From: Thiofilum sp.
Lineage (GTDB): Bacteria > Pseudomonadota > Gammaproteobacteria > Thiotrichales > Thiotrichaceae
Direction of reading: 5' to 3'
Length of the DNA: 64,000 nucleotides
NCBI RefSeq assembly: GCF_016711335.1
Contig: NZ_JADJTF010000001.1
Location: 3,658,001 to 3,722,000 of the forward strand
The translations under genes were made by a program, and so were the position numbers. The notes under the pieces were generated by a model. It was not told where the DNA came from and ran no database searches. It was given only the letters and a program-made list of their open reading frames with translations. Of the stretch, positions 8,988-19,709 are shown piece after piece; position 1 is the first letter of the stretch, and every line of letters starts with the position of its first letter.

Positions 8988-9371
8988 ATGAGTGAAGTGC
9001 GTATTAGTATCGACCAAGCGTTTAAACAGCGCGATTTGATACAAGGTTTAAGTGAAGGGAGTAGCTGCTCCGAGGCTGAGCCATTTGCCCTACAAGTACT
9101 GGATGACAGTATGGAACCCGAATTTGATGTAGGTTGTATTATTATTATTGACCCTACGGGGCATGTGAGAGATGGAGCATTTGTATTTGCTAAAGATAAT
9201 AAGGACGAATACATTTTTAGACGCCTGCGTATCATTAATAATGAATACTTTTTAGAGCCACTGAATCCGGTCTATGAGACGTTTAAAATTAGCGGTTTAA
9301 CTCAAATTTCGGGTGTAATTACTCAACGTGCTGGTAAGCGGCGTTCTTATCATAAATGGTATGATAAATGA
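8988..9371 (+). CDS. S24/LexA-fold protein, probably without peptidase activity
   Basis: 127 residues; of two adjacent ATGs (8985, 8988) the second has better spacing to AGGAA. Contains the S24 serine motif LDDSMEPEF at about residues 38-46 and the following beta strands (DVGCIIIIDP, GAFVFAK). Where LexA and UmuD have the general-base Lys in a (V/T)KRL motif, this protein reads IFRRL, so the Lys is replaced by Arg and self-cleavage is doubtful. No HTH domain is present; the N-terminus is only about 35 residues. It overlaps neither neighbour by much: it begins just after the cysG stop and ends 4 bp inside the ArsC-like gene. Function unknown. Confidence 0.75.
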   Translation: MSEVRISIDQAFKQRDLIQGLSEGSSCSEAEPFALQVLDDSMEPEFDVGCIIIIDPTGHVRDGAFVFAKDNKDEYIFRRLRIINNEYFLEPLNPVYETFKISGLTQISGVITQRAGKRRSYHKWYDK

Positions 9372-9715
9372 TTAAACTCTACGGCATTGCCAATTGTGAC
9401 ACCATGAAAAAAGCTCGTCAGTGGCTAACCGATCACGGTGTCGACTACGAATTTCACGATTATAAAAAACAAGGCGTGAATCCGGTTTTATTGCGTGAAT
9501 GGGTAGCAGAATTAGGTTGGGAAGCACTGGTAAATCGTAAAGGTACGACTTGGCGTAAACTACCTGAGAGTACGCGTGACACTATGGATGAGACCTTAGC
9601 GCTGGCAGTGATGGAAGATCAACCGAGCCTGATTAAACGCCCTATTCTGGATACCGGAAAAGAACGTGTACTCGGTTTTGATGTGGAACGTTACCAACGT
9701 CTGTTTTTGCATTAA
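9368..9715 (+). CDS. ArsC/Spx-family reductase-like protein (YffB type)
   Basis: 115 residues with the thioredoxin-like ArsC fold: IANCDTMKKARQWL at the N-terminus gives a single active-site Cys (NCDT) rather than the CxxC of Spx. Then VDYEFHDYKKQGV, LVNRKGTTWRKL and LIKRPIL, all standard family blocks. The same gene sits directly upstream of dapE in E. coli (yffB), matching the order here. Its start overlaps the stop of the S24-like gene by 4 bp. Arsenate reductase activity is not established for this subgroup; a glutathione-dependent thiol reductase role has been suggested for the family. Confidence 0.9.
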   Translation: MIKLYGIANCDTMKKARQWLTDHGVDYEFHDYKKQGVNPVLLREWVAELGWEALVNRKGTTWRKLPESTRDTMDETLALAVMEDQPSLIKRPILDTGKERVLGFDVERYQRLFLH

Positions 9716-9733
9716 ACTATGCCGCCTATTTAA

Positions 9734-10876
<1,143 letters not shown>

Positions 10877-10955
10877 ATTTTATTCCGATGCATACACTAA
10901 CTTAAAGTGCCCCAATTAAGTTGCTGAGGCTCAAAGACGCTAATTAAACATAGCC

Positions 10956-11378
10956 TTATTTCAAGGTCTTACGAGGGCGTCCACGTTTACGTTTATAAAC
11001 TTCGCCCTCTTGTAATTCGGCAGTTGCCCAATCCAAGAGGGTAGTGTGTAAATGGTCGGCGACCTCATGCAAACGCTCTTTCAGTGCTATACGATAGGAT
11101 TCCTCGCGCTTACGAGTGATATTGAGTAACTCGCGTAGCTCATTTAGCTCTTGTTGATAAGTATCTTGGGCTTCTTGTAATTGCTCACGCAATTCAGCAA
11201 TTTTCTCCTGCATTTCCTCACGTAGACGACGCTTTTCTTCAGCCGCTTGTGCTCTGACCTCAGATAAAGAGGCTGAAGTAGCCCCTTTAGGGCGTCCGCG
11301 CCGCCTTAAAGGAATACTTAAATTGGGATGATATTCAACGCTACCACCATCGACACGTATTGATTCAAACTGTCTCAT
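10956..11378 (-). CDS. Coiled-coil protein with AT-hook-like motifs at both ends
   Basis: 140 residues from ATG 11378 (the frame extends three codons to a TTG without a ribosome site). Near the N-terminus is RRRGRPKG (about 25-32) and at the C-terminus KRKRGRPRK; both have the R-G-R-P core of AT-hooks. Between them is a long heptad-rich helix (about 45-110) of Glu, Arg, Gln and Leu. Such an arrangement suggests a dimeric minor-groove DNA-binding protein, perhaps nucleoid-associated. The gene is convergent with dapE and is followed on its 5' side by a 0.9 kb AT-rich non-coding stretch. The family is not one I can name; the DNA-binding role is inferred from motifs. Confidence 0.75.
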   Translation of the reverse strand: MRQFESIRVDGGSVEYHPNLSIPLRRRGRPKGATSASLSEVRAQAAEEKRRLREEMQEKIAELREQLQEAQDTYQQELNELRELLNITRKREESYRIALKERLHEVADHLHTTLLDWATAELQEGEVYKRKRGRPRKTLK

Positions 11379-12309
11379 TTTTTTCAACCTATACTGATCC
11401 TAAAAAAACTCCCTGTGCCTGTGAGCTTAGGAACACTAATCTTCAGGCTTATACTTGGGGGTAAAGTTTAAAATAAACTGAAGCTCGTCTTAATGGGTAA
11501 ATATTATACAACTCGAAAACCATTGTAAAACGCCATTAGTGCTATAAAACCCATTTAAATTAGCTAAATCTATATTTCTATAAAATATAAATACATCTAT
11601 ATAGGGGGCATCTACTTACGGTAATACACGGCTAGCCCTACAAGATATTGCTTAAAAATAAAGGTTTTACCTGAAGCTAATGTTTAGCCTCATGTCAAAA
11701 ACTTTTGGATAAAACATTAGATAATAAACTATGCAATACTTAAGTAAAAATGAAGTAACTTTTTCTAAGTGACCGTCACATTATCCATTTAATCAATAGG
11801 TCTATTTACTAAAAACACGCATAATCAATTATTTATAAAATGGACACATAATCCAGCTAAGCTGAAATAGCTATTTATTATTAATAAAATTTTATTGGAT
11901 GAGGCTTTTCTCACTATCCCTAACTTAGCCTAAGCTCTTGATATATTTTTATTCATCTCTGGTTCAGCAAGACTGAGAGCTTATGCAATTTTAAGTCACC
12001 TAGCGTCACATTAAATACCCTGCAAAGTACTTCATCCGCAGTAACACCCACCACTTAGAGCAGTTTTTGAGTCAGGACAATAAGTTAACGAACTTATTTT
12101 ATAAAATACTCTTATCATTATCCCTTTATTAGCACTAGAATTAAGACCCTTTTCAGCCAGACAAAGTTAAACTAATCCAGTATTAGGGCGTTGTCTGTGT
12201 GCCTAGAGTATGAGAAGGTTAGCAACCGTATTCTTAGGGTTTGCAATCCTAGTAAATTCCATGAGTTGAGCTAAGACTGCTCCCTTGAGTTGGTTGATAA
12301 TGGAGAATA
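11379..12309. other. AT-rich intergenic stretch, no gene seen
   Basis: 930 bases between the AT-hook gene and lptD. Both strands are dense in stops and I see no ORF with a plausible ribosome site, no tRNA and no strong terminator. It is markedly AT-rich, with runs such as TTATTATTAATAAAATTTTA near 11876-11895. The last 10 bases carry TGGAGAA, the ribosome site of lptD. It must contain the promoters of both flanking divergent genes; I could not place -35/-10 boxes with confidence. Confidence 0.6.
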
Positions 12310-14484
12310 ATGTTGCCACTCTCATCTTTACGTTACTTAGCCTTAAGCTTAGCGATTAGCCCAGTAGTTACCTTGGCAGCCACACCTTCTACTTGGAAAG
12401 TGTGTCCTCCGAGTGCACGCGCTAATACTATTCCCAAGCCAAGCCAACTAGATCCTGATGCTACCTATGTCGAGGCAGACAATGCCCTATTACAAGATCA
12501 AGGCGATTCGATTTTAGAGGGTGATGTGATTATCGCCCAAAGCAAACAAGCACTGCGGGCTGCCAGCGCCACTTATAATAAACAAACGCAGCAGGTGAAT
12601 GCCCAAGGTCAAGTGCGCCTTGAAAGTGAACAGCTAGAACTCAATAGTGAGCAAATTAATTACAACCTCGGAACCGGAGCGGGGGAAATTTTTGCCGCTT
12701 ATTATCGTCTGCCTACGTCGGATGCACGCGGTAAAAGTGCCAAAATGATTCGGGATGGCGAGCGTTTAACTCAACTCCAAGCGGCTACCTATACCACCTG
12801 CCCCCCTCATAATGAAACATGGCGTATTGAGGCTGATCAGATTCAACTCTATCATCAAGAAAATCGCGGTGTAGCACGTAAGGTCAAATTAAAAGTTAAA
12901 GACATACCCGTATTTTATTTTCCTTACTTTTCTTTTCCTTTAGAAGAAAAACGTAAGTCTGGTTTTCTAGTACCCGAATTTAAAAGCGATGATAAATCCG
13001 GTTTACAAATAAGCTTCCCTTATTACTTTAATCTAGCCCCCCATTATGACCTCACAGTTGCCCCCACTGTATTGAGTCAACGCGGCTTGATGGTTAAAAA
13101 TGAGTTTCGCTACCTACAACCTAATCACAAAGGCAATTTTGTTTTTAATGTCATTCCTAGTGACCGAAAACGTGATGGTAAATTACGCTATCAATTTGAT
13201 ATAGATCAGAGTATGCAATTGGCACAAGGTAAAAAAGGTAGCCTAACGTTGAAAGCGGGCGGAGTGTCTGACAATGACTATATTGATGATTTTGGAGGAT
13301 CGTTGGCGGCTACCAGTACTGTGAACTTAGAGCGTAATTTAACTTATAAATTAGAGCGGCAAAATTGGTCTTTTCATGCCGTTGCTCAAGACTTCCAAGT
13401 GTTGACTACTGAAACCGATGCTTATACCCGCTTGCCACAATTTACGTTTAACTTTACTCCTAAGCAAAAACCTCTCGGCTTACAATTACAAACCACTACG
13501 GAATACACCCATTTCTATAGCAAGGATCAGCCCAAAGCGCAGCGCCTACACGTTAAAGTTAAAGCCTCCAAACCGATTGAAAAAGAATGGGGCTTTATTC
13601 GTCCCAGTATTAGTTTAGATCATACTAGCTATTCTATTGATCGGAATGATAAAAGTACTATTAGTCGCACTCTACCTACAGTCAGCTTAGATTCCGGTTT
13701 GATTTTTGAGAAACGCCGCGTGGATAATATTATTCAAACCCTAGAGCCACGCCTATTCTATACCTATACCCCGTATAAAGATCAGGCTGATATACCGATT
13801 TTTGACTCGGCGGAAAAAACTTTAACTTATAATGAGTTATTTGCCGAAAATCGTTTTACCGGAAAAGATCGGGTGAATGATGCTAACCGTCTGACGACCT
13901 CTTTAACTACTCGCCTACAGAACACTAAAACTGGACGTGAAAAGTTACGTGCTAGTATTGGGCAAATTGCTTATTTTGATGAGCGCAAAGTGACTTTGCC
14001 TGATCAAAGCACTCAAACCGGCAAGCGCTCTGAAGTGGTTATGGAATTGTCCGGTGAATTAAATGCACGCACACGGGTCACGGGTAGTGCTTTTTATGAT
14101 ACCAAAACTGGGACATTGACTGCCTCTCAAGCAGAGCTTAATTATAAAGATCAGCGCGAGCGTTTATTAAATGTGAATTATGGCAAGCGTAAAGATAGTT
14201 ATGAGGCCATCGGTATTACCACGGTTCGACCTATTAATAATCGTTGGAAGGTCGCGGCTGGTTGGGATTATGATCTTAAAAATCACCGTACCTTAGAAAA
14301 TGTGGGCGGTGTACAATATGAAAGCTGTTGTTGGAAAACGCGTGTAGCTGCACGCCGCTATTTACAAAACGATAATACTACCTATGATCAAGCCGTTTTT
14401 GTGGAATTTGAATTAAAAGGCTTAGGTAGTTTAGGTAGTGGTGCACGCACGCTATTACAAAATCGTGTGACCGGCTACGAGTAA
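12310..14484 (+). CDS. lptD: LPS-assembly outer-membrane protein LptD
   Basis: 724 residues from ATG 12310 with TGGAGAA upstream. Signal peptide of about 23 residues ends at LAA. An OstA/LptA-like jellyroll follows (about 50-170: DATYVEADNALLQDQGDSIL, EGDVIIAQSKQALRA, GQVRLESEQLELNS), then the LptD barrel (about 200-700) rich in alternating aromatic strands. The conserved late motif YESCCWKTRVAARRYL with a Cys pair, and upstream Cys at CPP, fit the disulfides used in LptD maturation. Inserts lipopolysaccharide into the outer leaflet with LptE. In many gammaproteobacteria surA lies between lptD and pdxA; here it does not. Confidence 0.95.
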   Translation: MLPLSSLRYLALSLAISPVVTLAATPSTWKVCPPSARANTIPKPSQLDPDATYVEADNALLQDQGDSILEGDVIIAQSKQALRAASATYNKQTQQVNAQGQVRLESEQLELNSEQINYNLGTGAGEIFAAYYRLPTSDARGKSAKMIRDGERLTQLQAATYTTCPPHNETWRIEADQIQLYHQENRGVARKVKLKVKDIPVFYFPYFSFPLEEKRKSGFLVPEFKSDDKSGLQISFPYYFNLAPHYDLTVAPTVLSQRGLMVKNEFRYLQPNHKGNFVFNVIPSDRKRDGKLRYQFDIDQSMQLAQGKKGSLTLKAGGVSDNDYIDDFGGSLAATSTVNLERNLTYKLERQNWSFHAVAQDFQVLTTETDAYTRLPQFTFNFTPKQKPLGLQLQTTTEYTHFYSKDQPKAQRLHVKVKASKPIEKEWGFIRPSISLDHTSYSIDRNDKSTISRTLPTVSLDSGLIFEKRRVDNIIQTLEPRLFYTYTPYKDQADIPIFDSAEKTLTYNELFAENRFTGKDRVNDANRLTTSLTTRLQNTKTGREKLRASIGQIAYFDERKVTLPDQSTQTGKRSEVVMELSGELNARTRVTGSAFYDTKTGTLTASQAELNYKDQRERLLNVNYGKRKDSYEAIGITTVRPINNRWKVAAGWDYDLKNHRTLENVGGVQYESCCWKTRVAARRYLQNDNTTYDQAVFVEFELKGLGSLGSGARTLLQNRVTGYE

Positions 14485-14613
14485 GTAACCATCACTAACC
14501 CCTAACCACTTTATCGTAAAGTATTCGTGAGTATGCCAACTTTCGAGTACTTTATTAACTTAAACTCTAATTTTTTAGCGCCTTGAGTGCCTATGAAAAC
14601 ATTAGGAACTGTT

Positions 14614-15615
14614 ATGAGTATGCGTCCGCGTATTGCCCTCACCTGCGGTGAACCTGCGGGTATTGGCCCTGATATAATTGCCACTTTAGCCAGTCGTATG
14701 AGTTGGCCAGCCGATATGGTCGTGATTGGTGATCCTGATGTAGTGGCGCAACGTGCTAAGCGTTTAGGACTGAATCTGCGCCTGCGCCCTTATCAAGCGC
14801 AGGAAGCAGTACGTCCTTGTCAAGCGGGTGAGATTTTTATTGAAACAGTATCTTGTCCTGCCCCCGTAATTGCAGGTCAATTGAATGTACAAAACGCCAA
14901 AGCCGTATTACGTACTCTAGATCGCGCCACCCAAGGCTGTCTCAATGGTGAATTTGCTGCCATGGTCACGGCTCCACTGCATAAGGGCATTATTAATGAT
15001 GCGGGGATTCCCTTTACTGGTCATACCGAATATTTAGCTGAGCTTACGCGTGCTCCTTTGCCGGTTATGCTCTTATTGGCAGGACGCTTACGTGTGGCAT
15101 TAGCGACCACGCATTTACCTCTTAAAGCCGTGAGTGATGCGATTACTTATCAGAGCTTGGAACAGGTGATTACGATTTTGGCACGCGATTTAGAGCGCCG
15201 TTTTGGCATTCCTAATCCGCGTATTTTGGTCTGTGGTCTCAATCCTCATGCGGGTGAAGGTGGACACTTAGGGCGTGAAGAAATTGATACGATTATTCCC
15301 GTGATACGCGATATGCAGCAACAAGGCTTTAATGTGGTGGGACCTTTGCCTGCCGATACCTTATTTACTCCTCGCCACTTAGAACCGGCTGATGCAGTAT
15401 TGGCTATGTTTCATGATCAGGGATTGCCTGTATTGAAATATGCTGGATTTGGTCAGGCAGTGAATATTACCTTAGGTTTGCCGATTGTTAGAACTTCGGT
15501 AGACCACGGCACTGCATTAGATTTGGCGGGCACAGGTAAGGCGGATACGGGGAGCATGTTGACTGCTATACAGCTAGCACTAGAAATAACTCAACGTCAG
15601 ATGGTGAATGCCTAG
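14614..15615 (+). CDS. pdxA: 4-hydroxythreonine-4-phosphate dehydrogenase
   Basis: 333 residues from ATG 14614, chosen because AGGAA ends 5 bases upstream and the protein then starts [20 protein letters not shown] as expected; the frame also extends to a GTG at 14587. Conserved blocks: [49 protein letters not shown] with a metal His, [21 protein letters not shown] and [15 protein letters not shown] (third His). Oxidises 4-phosphohydroxy-L-threonine in the DXP-dependent pyridoxal phosphate pathway, cytoplasmic, dimeric. Sits 130 bp after lptD. Confidence 0.95.
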   Translation: MSMRPRIALTCGEPAGIGPDIIATLASRMSWPADMVVIGDPDVVAQRAKRLGLNLRLRPYQAQEAVRPCQAGEIFIETVSCPAPVIAGQLNVQNAKAVLRTLDRATQGCLNGEFAAMVTAPLHKGIINDAGIPFTGHTEYLAELTRAPLPVMLLLAGRLRVALATTHLPLKAVSDAITYQSLEQVITILARDLERRFGIPNPRILVCGLNPHAGEGGHLGREEIDTIIPVIRDMQQQGFNVVGPLPADTLFTPRHLEPADAVLAMFHDQGLPVLKYAGFGQAVNITLGLPIVRTSVDHGTALDLAGTGKADTGSMLTAIQLALEITQRQMVNA

Positions 15616-15981
15616 CGCACCAAGTAAAAGGGGCATCACTTGCAGATGCCCCAACCGCTAGGAGGATATGTGAAACCTACTGTATGCAGTAGACTTCCTC
15701 TATGCTCCTTACCTACCCTATGACACGCTAATGTGGTAAAAGGTTCAAAAGAAAATTAGAATTTCATAATATGCTACTTAACAAGCTTGCTCTATCTCCA
15801 TTAAGTAATATCACCTGCTTCTAATCCCTTATGAGTTTTCTAACCATTACCTTAGTTAACACATTTGAGATAGGTTAACGTCTAGATTTTATGGCAGAAT
15901 AACGCGCCTTAAATGAAAGCAGGCTGAAATTTGACATTCCTCAGAGGCGATTAGCTCAAGAAACCCTATGATGGCAACATG
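15616..15981. other. Intergenic region with stem-loop between pdxA and rnfA
   Basis: 365 bases. Just after pdxA a stem-loop at 15630-15652 pairs GGGGCATC with GATGCCCC over a 7-base loop. The T run lies on its minus-strand side (AAAAG on the plus strand), so as a plus-strand terminator it is not canonical. A second weak hairpin (CTACTGTATGCAGTAG) lies near 15677-15692. The rest holds no ORF with support and presumably the rnf promoter. Confidence 0.5.
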
Positions 15982-16563
15982 ATGACCGATTACCTACTCA
16001 TTTTAGTTAGTACTGTTTGGGTGAACAACTTTGTTCTCTCCCAATTTTTGGGGCTTTGTCCCTTTATGGGGGTGTCACGTCGCCTAGATACTGCGATGGG
16101 CATGGGGCTAGCGACTACCTTTGTCCTCACCTTAGCCTCTATCTTAAGTTATATGGTCAGCACTTACCTACTAGAACCCTTTGGATTGGAGTATCTACGC
16201 ACGATTAGTTTTATTTTGGTTATTGCCGCCATTGTAGGCTTTACTGAAATGGCAATCCGTAAAACTAGCCCCGTACTGCACAATGTGTTAGGGATTTATT
16301 TACCCCTGATTACTACCAACTGTGCGGTCTTAGGGGTAGCCCTACTTAATGTACAAAAACAACATAGCTTTATTGAATCCGCTCTGTACGGGATAGGGGC
16401 TGCTTTAGGTTTTACATTAGTCATGATCTTATTTGCGGGGATTAGAGAGCGCATTGCTGCTGGTGATGTCCCTGAAACTTTCCAAGGTAATGCCATTGGT
16501 TTGATTACAGCCGGTCTCATGGCATTAGCCTTTATGGGCTTTTCTGGATTAGTGAAAACTTAA
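15982..16563 (+). CDS. rnfA: Rnf electron-transport complex subunit A
   Basis: 193 residues, six predicted membrane helices. ATG 15982 gives [20 protein letters not shown], matching E. coli RsxA; the ATG just before it (15979) is less likely. Family blocks [32 protein letters not shown] and [20 protein letters not shown] are all present. RnfA pairs with RnfE as inverted paralogues in the membrane and binds an Fe-S cluster between them via the conserved Cys residues in LCPFMG and TNCAVLG. First gene of rnfABCDGE. Confidence 0.96.
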   Translation: MTDYLLILVSTVWVNNFVLSQFLGLCPFMGVSRRLDTAMGMGLATTFVLTLASILSYMVSTYLLEPFGLEYLRTISFILVIAAIVGFTEMAIRKTSPVLHNVLGIYLPLITTNCAVLGVALLNVQKQHSFIESALYGIGAALGFTLVMILFAGIRERIAAGDVPETFQGNAIGLITAGLMALAFMGFSGLVKT

Positions 16564-16564
16564 T

Positions 16565-17140
16565 ATGTTAAGCGCAATTCTTATTATTGGAGGCTTAGCA
16601 GCCGTATTAGGCTTATTACTAGGCTATGCTGCCCTTAAATTTAAGGTCGAGGGTGATCCACTGGCAGAGAAAATCGACAAACTCCTGCCCCAAACTCAAT
16701 GTGGACAATGCACCTTTCCCGGGTGTCGCCCTTATGCCGAAGCTATTGCTAAAGGTGAGGCAGACATTAATCAATGCCCTCCGGGCGGCGAAGACACCAT
16801 GAAAGCACTTGCCGAATTATTAGGTGTGGAACCCAAACCCTTAGATGCAGAACATGAGGCTAACCCTATTCCCCTAGTGGCAGTGATTGATGAGACTATC
16901 TGCATAGGCTGCACTTTATGTATTAAAGCTTGTCCTGTGGATGCTATTGTCGGAACGTCTAAACTTATGCACACCGTGATTGCTAGCGAGTGTACTGGCT
17001 GCAAACTGTGCTTACCGCCTTGTCCAGTAGACTGCATTACCATGGAACCTCAAACGATAGAGCCGAGTACTTGGAAATGGCCTTATCCCGTCTATGAATT
17101 GCGCCCTGCTCCCACTCACACACAGGAGCAAGCAGCATGA
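16565..17140 (+). CDS. rnfB: Rnf complex ferredoxin subunit B
   Basis: 191 residues, one base after the rnfA stop codon. One N-terminal membrane helix (1-25), then the CxxC-x4-C Fe-S domain ([15 protein letters not shown] with a distant Cys in NQCPPGG), then two [4Fe-4S] ferredoxin motifs: [16 protein letters not shown] and [16 protein letters not shown]. Acts as the electron-entry/exit subunit facing ferredoxin. Length is close to the E. coli protein (192). Confidence 0.96.
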   Translation: MLSAILIIGGLAAVLGLLLGYAALKFKVEGDPLAEKIDKLLPQTQCGQCTFPGCRPYAEAIAKGEADINQCPPGGEDTMKALAELLGVEPKPLDAEHEANPIPLVAVIDETICIGCTLCIKACPVDAIVGTSKLMHTVIASECTGCKLCLPPCPVDCITMEPQTIEPSTWKWPYPVYELRPAPTHTQEQAA

Positions 17141-18717
17141 GTCAAACTTGGCCCTTGCCTGTGGGCTTAAAACTCGCTGATTACCATAAATCAATCTCTA
17201 ATCAGCAACCGACCCAAGCTATTATTCCTACTCAAGGCGAGCACTTAATTATTCCGCTATTGCAACACTCAGGCGCTAAACCTCATTTAGAAATAGCGCT
17301 GGGCGACTATGTGTATAAGGGGCAACTCTTAGCCAAACCCCAAGGTAATATTAGTGCCGGAGTTCATGCCTCAACCTCTGGAACTATTGTAGCCATTGAA
17401 CCGCATGTGATTGCCCACAACTCTGGCTTGGCGGATTTATGTGTAGTACTCGAAGCGGATGGCAAAGATGATTGGGGTAATACCCGTTTACCTAGATTGG
17501 ATTATCAACAAACTGACTTAAAGACCCTAGTCAATCGAGTACGCGAGTGCGGTGTAGTAGGATTAGGTGGGGCAGTCTTTCCAACCGATGTTAAGCTCAA
17601 TGTACGCCAGCCAGTCACTACCCTCATCCTGAATGGCGCAGAATGTGAACCCTATATCACTTGTGATGATCGCCTGATGCGTGAGCATGCCGCTGAAATT
17701 ATAGCGGGAGCACAAATTATTTTGCACATGATACAAGCCGAGCAGTGCTTAATTGGCATTGAGGATAATAAGCCAGAAGCCATTAGTGCTATGCAACAGG
17801 CGGTCAGTGCTATAGCGGATAAACGCTTTGAAGTCGTGACTATTCCGACTATTTACCCCTCTGGTGGCAAAAAACAACTTACCTATATTCTAACCGGTAA
17901 AGAAGTACCTAGCGGTGGACGTGGAGGGGATGCGGGTGCTTTATGTATTAATGTAGGAACTACTAGATCAGTCTATCAAGCTATCGTCCAAGGTGAGCCT
18001 TTGATCCATCGCTATGTAACAGTTTCAGGCGAGGCTATTAAGCAGGCGGGTAATTTTGAAGTACCTTTGGGTTTGCCCATGTCGCGCTTGATTGCAGCGG
18101 CCCAAGGCTCCACTATCTCTGAGCCGTGGCTTACTATGGGGGGGTCTATGATGCCACTACCGCTAGTGTCACCTCAGATTCCTGTAGTGAAAGCGACGAA
18201 CTGCCTCCTTGTGCGCCCCCCACCTAACACTGAAGTCGTCATGCCTTGTATTCGTTGCGGGCGCTGTGCCGAGGTATGTCCGGTAAGCTTATTGCCTCAG
18301 CAGCTTTATTGGTATGCACGCTCTAAAGAGATGGAACAAGTAGAACGTTATCATCTCTTTGACTGCATTGAGTGTGGCTGCTGTAGTTATGTGTGCCCTA
18401 GCCATATTCCTCTAGTGGATTATTACCGCTTTGCCAAGGCTGAAATTAAGGCACAACGCGATACACGCCATAAGGCTGAAGTGGCTAGAACTCGCCATGA
18501 ATTTAGACAAGAGCGTATCGAGCGAGTGCAACGCGAAAAGGCAGAAAAACTGGCTAAGCATAAAACCGCACTCAAAGAGCAAGAAAGCTCCAGCAAAGAA
18601 GGTACAGCCGAAACGGATGCTAAAAAAGCAGCTATCCAAGCTGCCTTAGAACGTGCTAAAGCTAAAAAAGCTCAGCAAGCCAACACCACTAGCTCATCGA
18701 CTGAGGGTAGCGCATGA
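17137..18717 (+). CDS. rnfC: Rnf complex NADH-binding subunit C
   Basis: 526 residues, overlapping rnfB by 4 bp. N-terminal RnfC barrel-sandwich domain, the NADH/FMN loop ([54 protein letters not shown]), SLBB-like segment, then two [4Fe-4S] motifs [17 protein letters not shown] and [17 protein letters not shown] at about 365-425. The tail (about 440-526) is a Lys/Ala/Glu helix, as in other gammaproteobacterial RnfC but shorter than the repeat-rich tail of E. coli RsxC. Peripheral subunit of the complex on the cytoplasmic side. Confidence 0.96.
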   Translation: MSQTWPLPVGLKLADYHKSISNQQPTQAIIPTQGEHLIIPLLQHSGAKPHLEIALGDYVYKGQLLAKPQGNISAGVHASTSGTIVAIEPHVIAHNSGLADLCVVLEADGKDDWGNTRLPRLDYQQTDLKTLVNRVRECGVVGLGGAVFPTDVKLNVRQPVTTLILNGAECEPYITCDDRLMREHAAEIIAGAQIILHMIQAEQCLIGIEDNKPEAISAMQQAVSAIADKRFEVVTIPTIYPSGGKKQLTYILTGKEVPSGGRGGDAGALCINVGTTRSVYQAIVQGEPLIHRYVTVSGEAIKQAGNFEVPLGLPMSRLIAAAQGSTISEPWLTMGGSMMPLPLVSPQIPVVKATNCLLVRPPPNTEVVMPCIRCGRCAEVCPVSLLPQQLYWYARSKEMEQVERYHLFDCIECGCCSYVCPSHIPLVDYYRFAKAEIKAQRDTRHKAEVARTRHEFRQERIERVQREKAEKLAKHKTALKEQESSSKEGTAETDAKKAAIQAALERAKAKKAQQANTTSSSTEGSA

Positions 18718-19709
18718 ATCCCCATTACACTGTTGCTCAAGTCATGCAGCAAGTCCTATTAGCCTTGATTCCGGGCATAGCGGTAATGCTCTGGTTTTTT
18801 GGGTGGGGCGTGATCACTAATCTGGTATTAGCCAGCTTATTTGCCCTTACTTTTGAAGCGTTGATGCTTTATATGCGCAAGCGCCCGCTGCAACCTTTTT
18901 TAACCGATTATAGCGCCCTGCTCACTGCCTGCTTATTAGCGTTAGCCTTACCGCCTTATGCGCCTTGGTGGTTAATCGCAGTGGGGATGTTATTTGCCAT
19001 TGTATTAGCCAAACATTTGTATGGAGGTTTGGGTTATAACCCTTTTAATCCAGCCATGATTGGTTATGCCGCTTTGCTAGTATCCTTTCCGCTGGAGATG
19101 ACTCTTTGGCCTAGTGCAAGTGGTGGTTTCGGAGTATTAGATTTAGGTAGCACACTGAGTAAAGTATTCGGTAGTGGCTTAAGCAATTGGGATGCTTATA
19201 CGCATGCCACTGCCTTAGACAGTATGAAAATTGGCTTAAATCTCCATCAAACTCCTAGCCAATTAATGCAAACAGAAGGCATGGGTTTAATAGGTAGTCA
19301 AGGTTGGGAGTGGGTTAATCTAGCCTTTTTAGTAGGTGGTGCTTGGATGCTCTATAAGCGTGTCATCACTTGGCATATTCCAATCGCCGTACTATTGGGT
19401 TTGACACTCTTAGCAACCTTATTTTGGTTGTATAGCCCTAATCATTATCCTAACCCGCTATTCCATCTATTGAGTGGAGCCACTATGCTAGGCGCCTTTT
19501 TTATTGCAACCGATCCGGTGACAGCGAGTACTACGCCACTAGGTAAAGTTATTTTTGGTCTGGGCATTGGTGGTTTGGTGTATGTGATTCGCACTTGGGG
19601 GGGTTATCCAGATGCCATTGCTTTTGCGGTCATAGTGATGAATATGGCAGTACCATTACTAGATAGCTATACCCAACCACGGGTCTATGGACGGAAGCGT
19701 AGCCTATGA
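18714..19709 (+). CDS. rnfD: Rnf complex membrane subunit D (flavin-bearing)
   Basis: 331 residues, overlapping rnfC by 4 bp. NQR2/RnfD fold with about nine membrane helices. KHLYGGLGYNPFNPAMIGYA is the conserved early block; LLSGATMLGAFFIATDP is near the carboxyl end. The covalent FMN Thr of the family lies in the S(G)AT-type motif; here the candidates are HATALDSMK (about 163-170) and the later SGAT. Together with RnfG it forms the membrane path for electrons. Confidence 0.94.
   Translation: MNPHYTVAQVMQQVLLALIPGIAVMLWFFGWGVITNLVLASLFALTFEALMLYMRKRPLQPFLTDYSALLTACLLALALPPYAPWWLIAVGMLFAIVLAKHLYGGLGYNPFNPAMIGYAALLVSFPLEMTLWPSASGGFGVLDLGSTLSKVFGSGLSNWDAYTHATALDSMKIGLNLHQTPSQLMQTEGMGLIGSQGWEWVNLAFLVGGAWMLYKRVITWHIPIAVLLGLTLLATLFWLYSPNHYPNPLFHLLSGATMLGAFFIATDPVTASTTPLGKVIFGLGIGGLVYVIRTWGGYPDAIAFAVIVMNMAVPLLDSYTQPRVYGRKRSL

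Noticed and set aside
8804..9235. 143-codon minus-strand frame opposite cysG
   Set aside because: Shadow of the cysG and S24-like genes; no family likeness.
15670..15723. Possible 17-codon ORF after an AGGAGG site, downstream of pdxA
   Set aside because: No recognisable peptide, overlaps weak hairpins, and the ribosome-like match can arise by chance.
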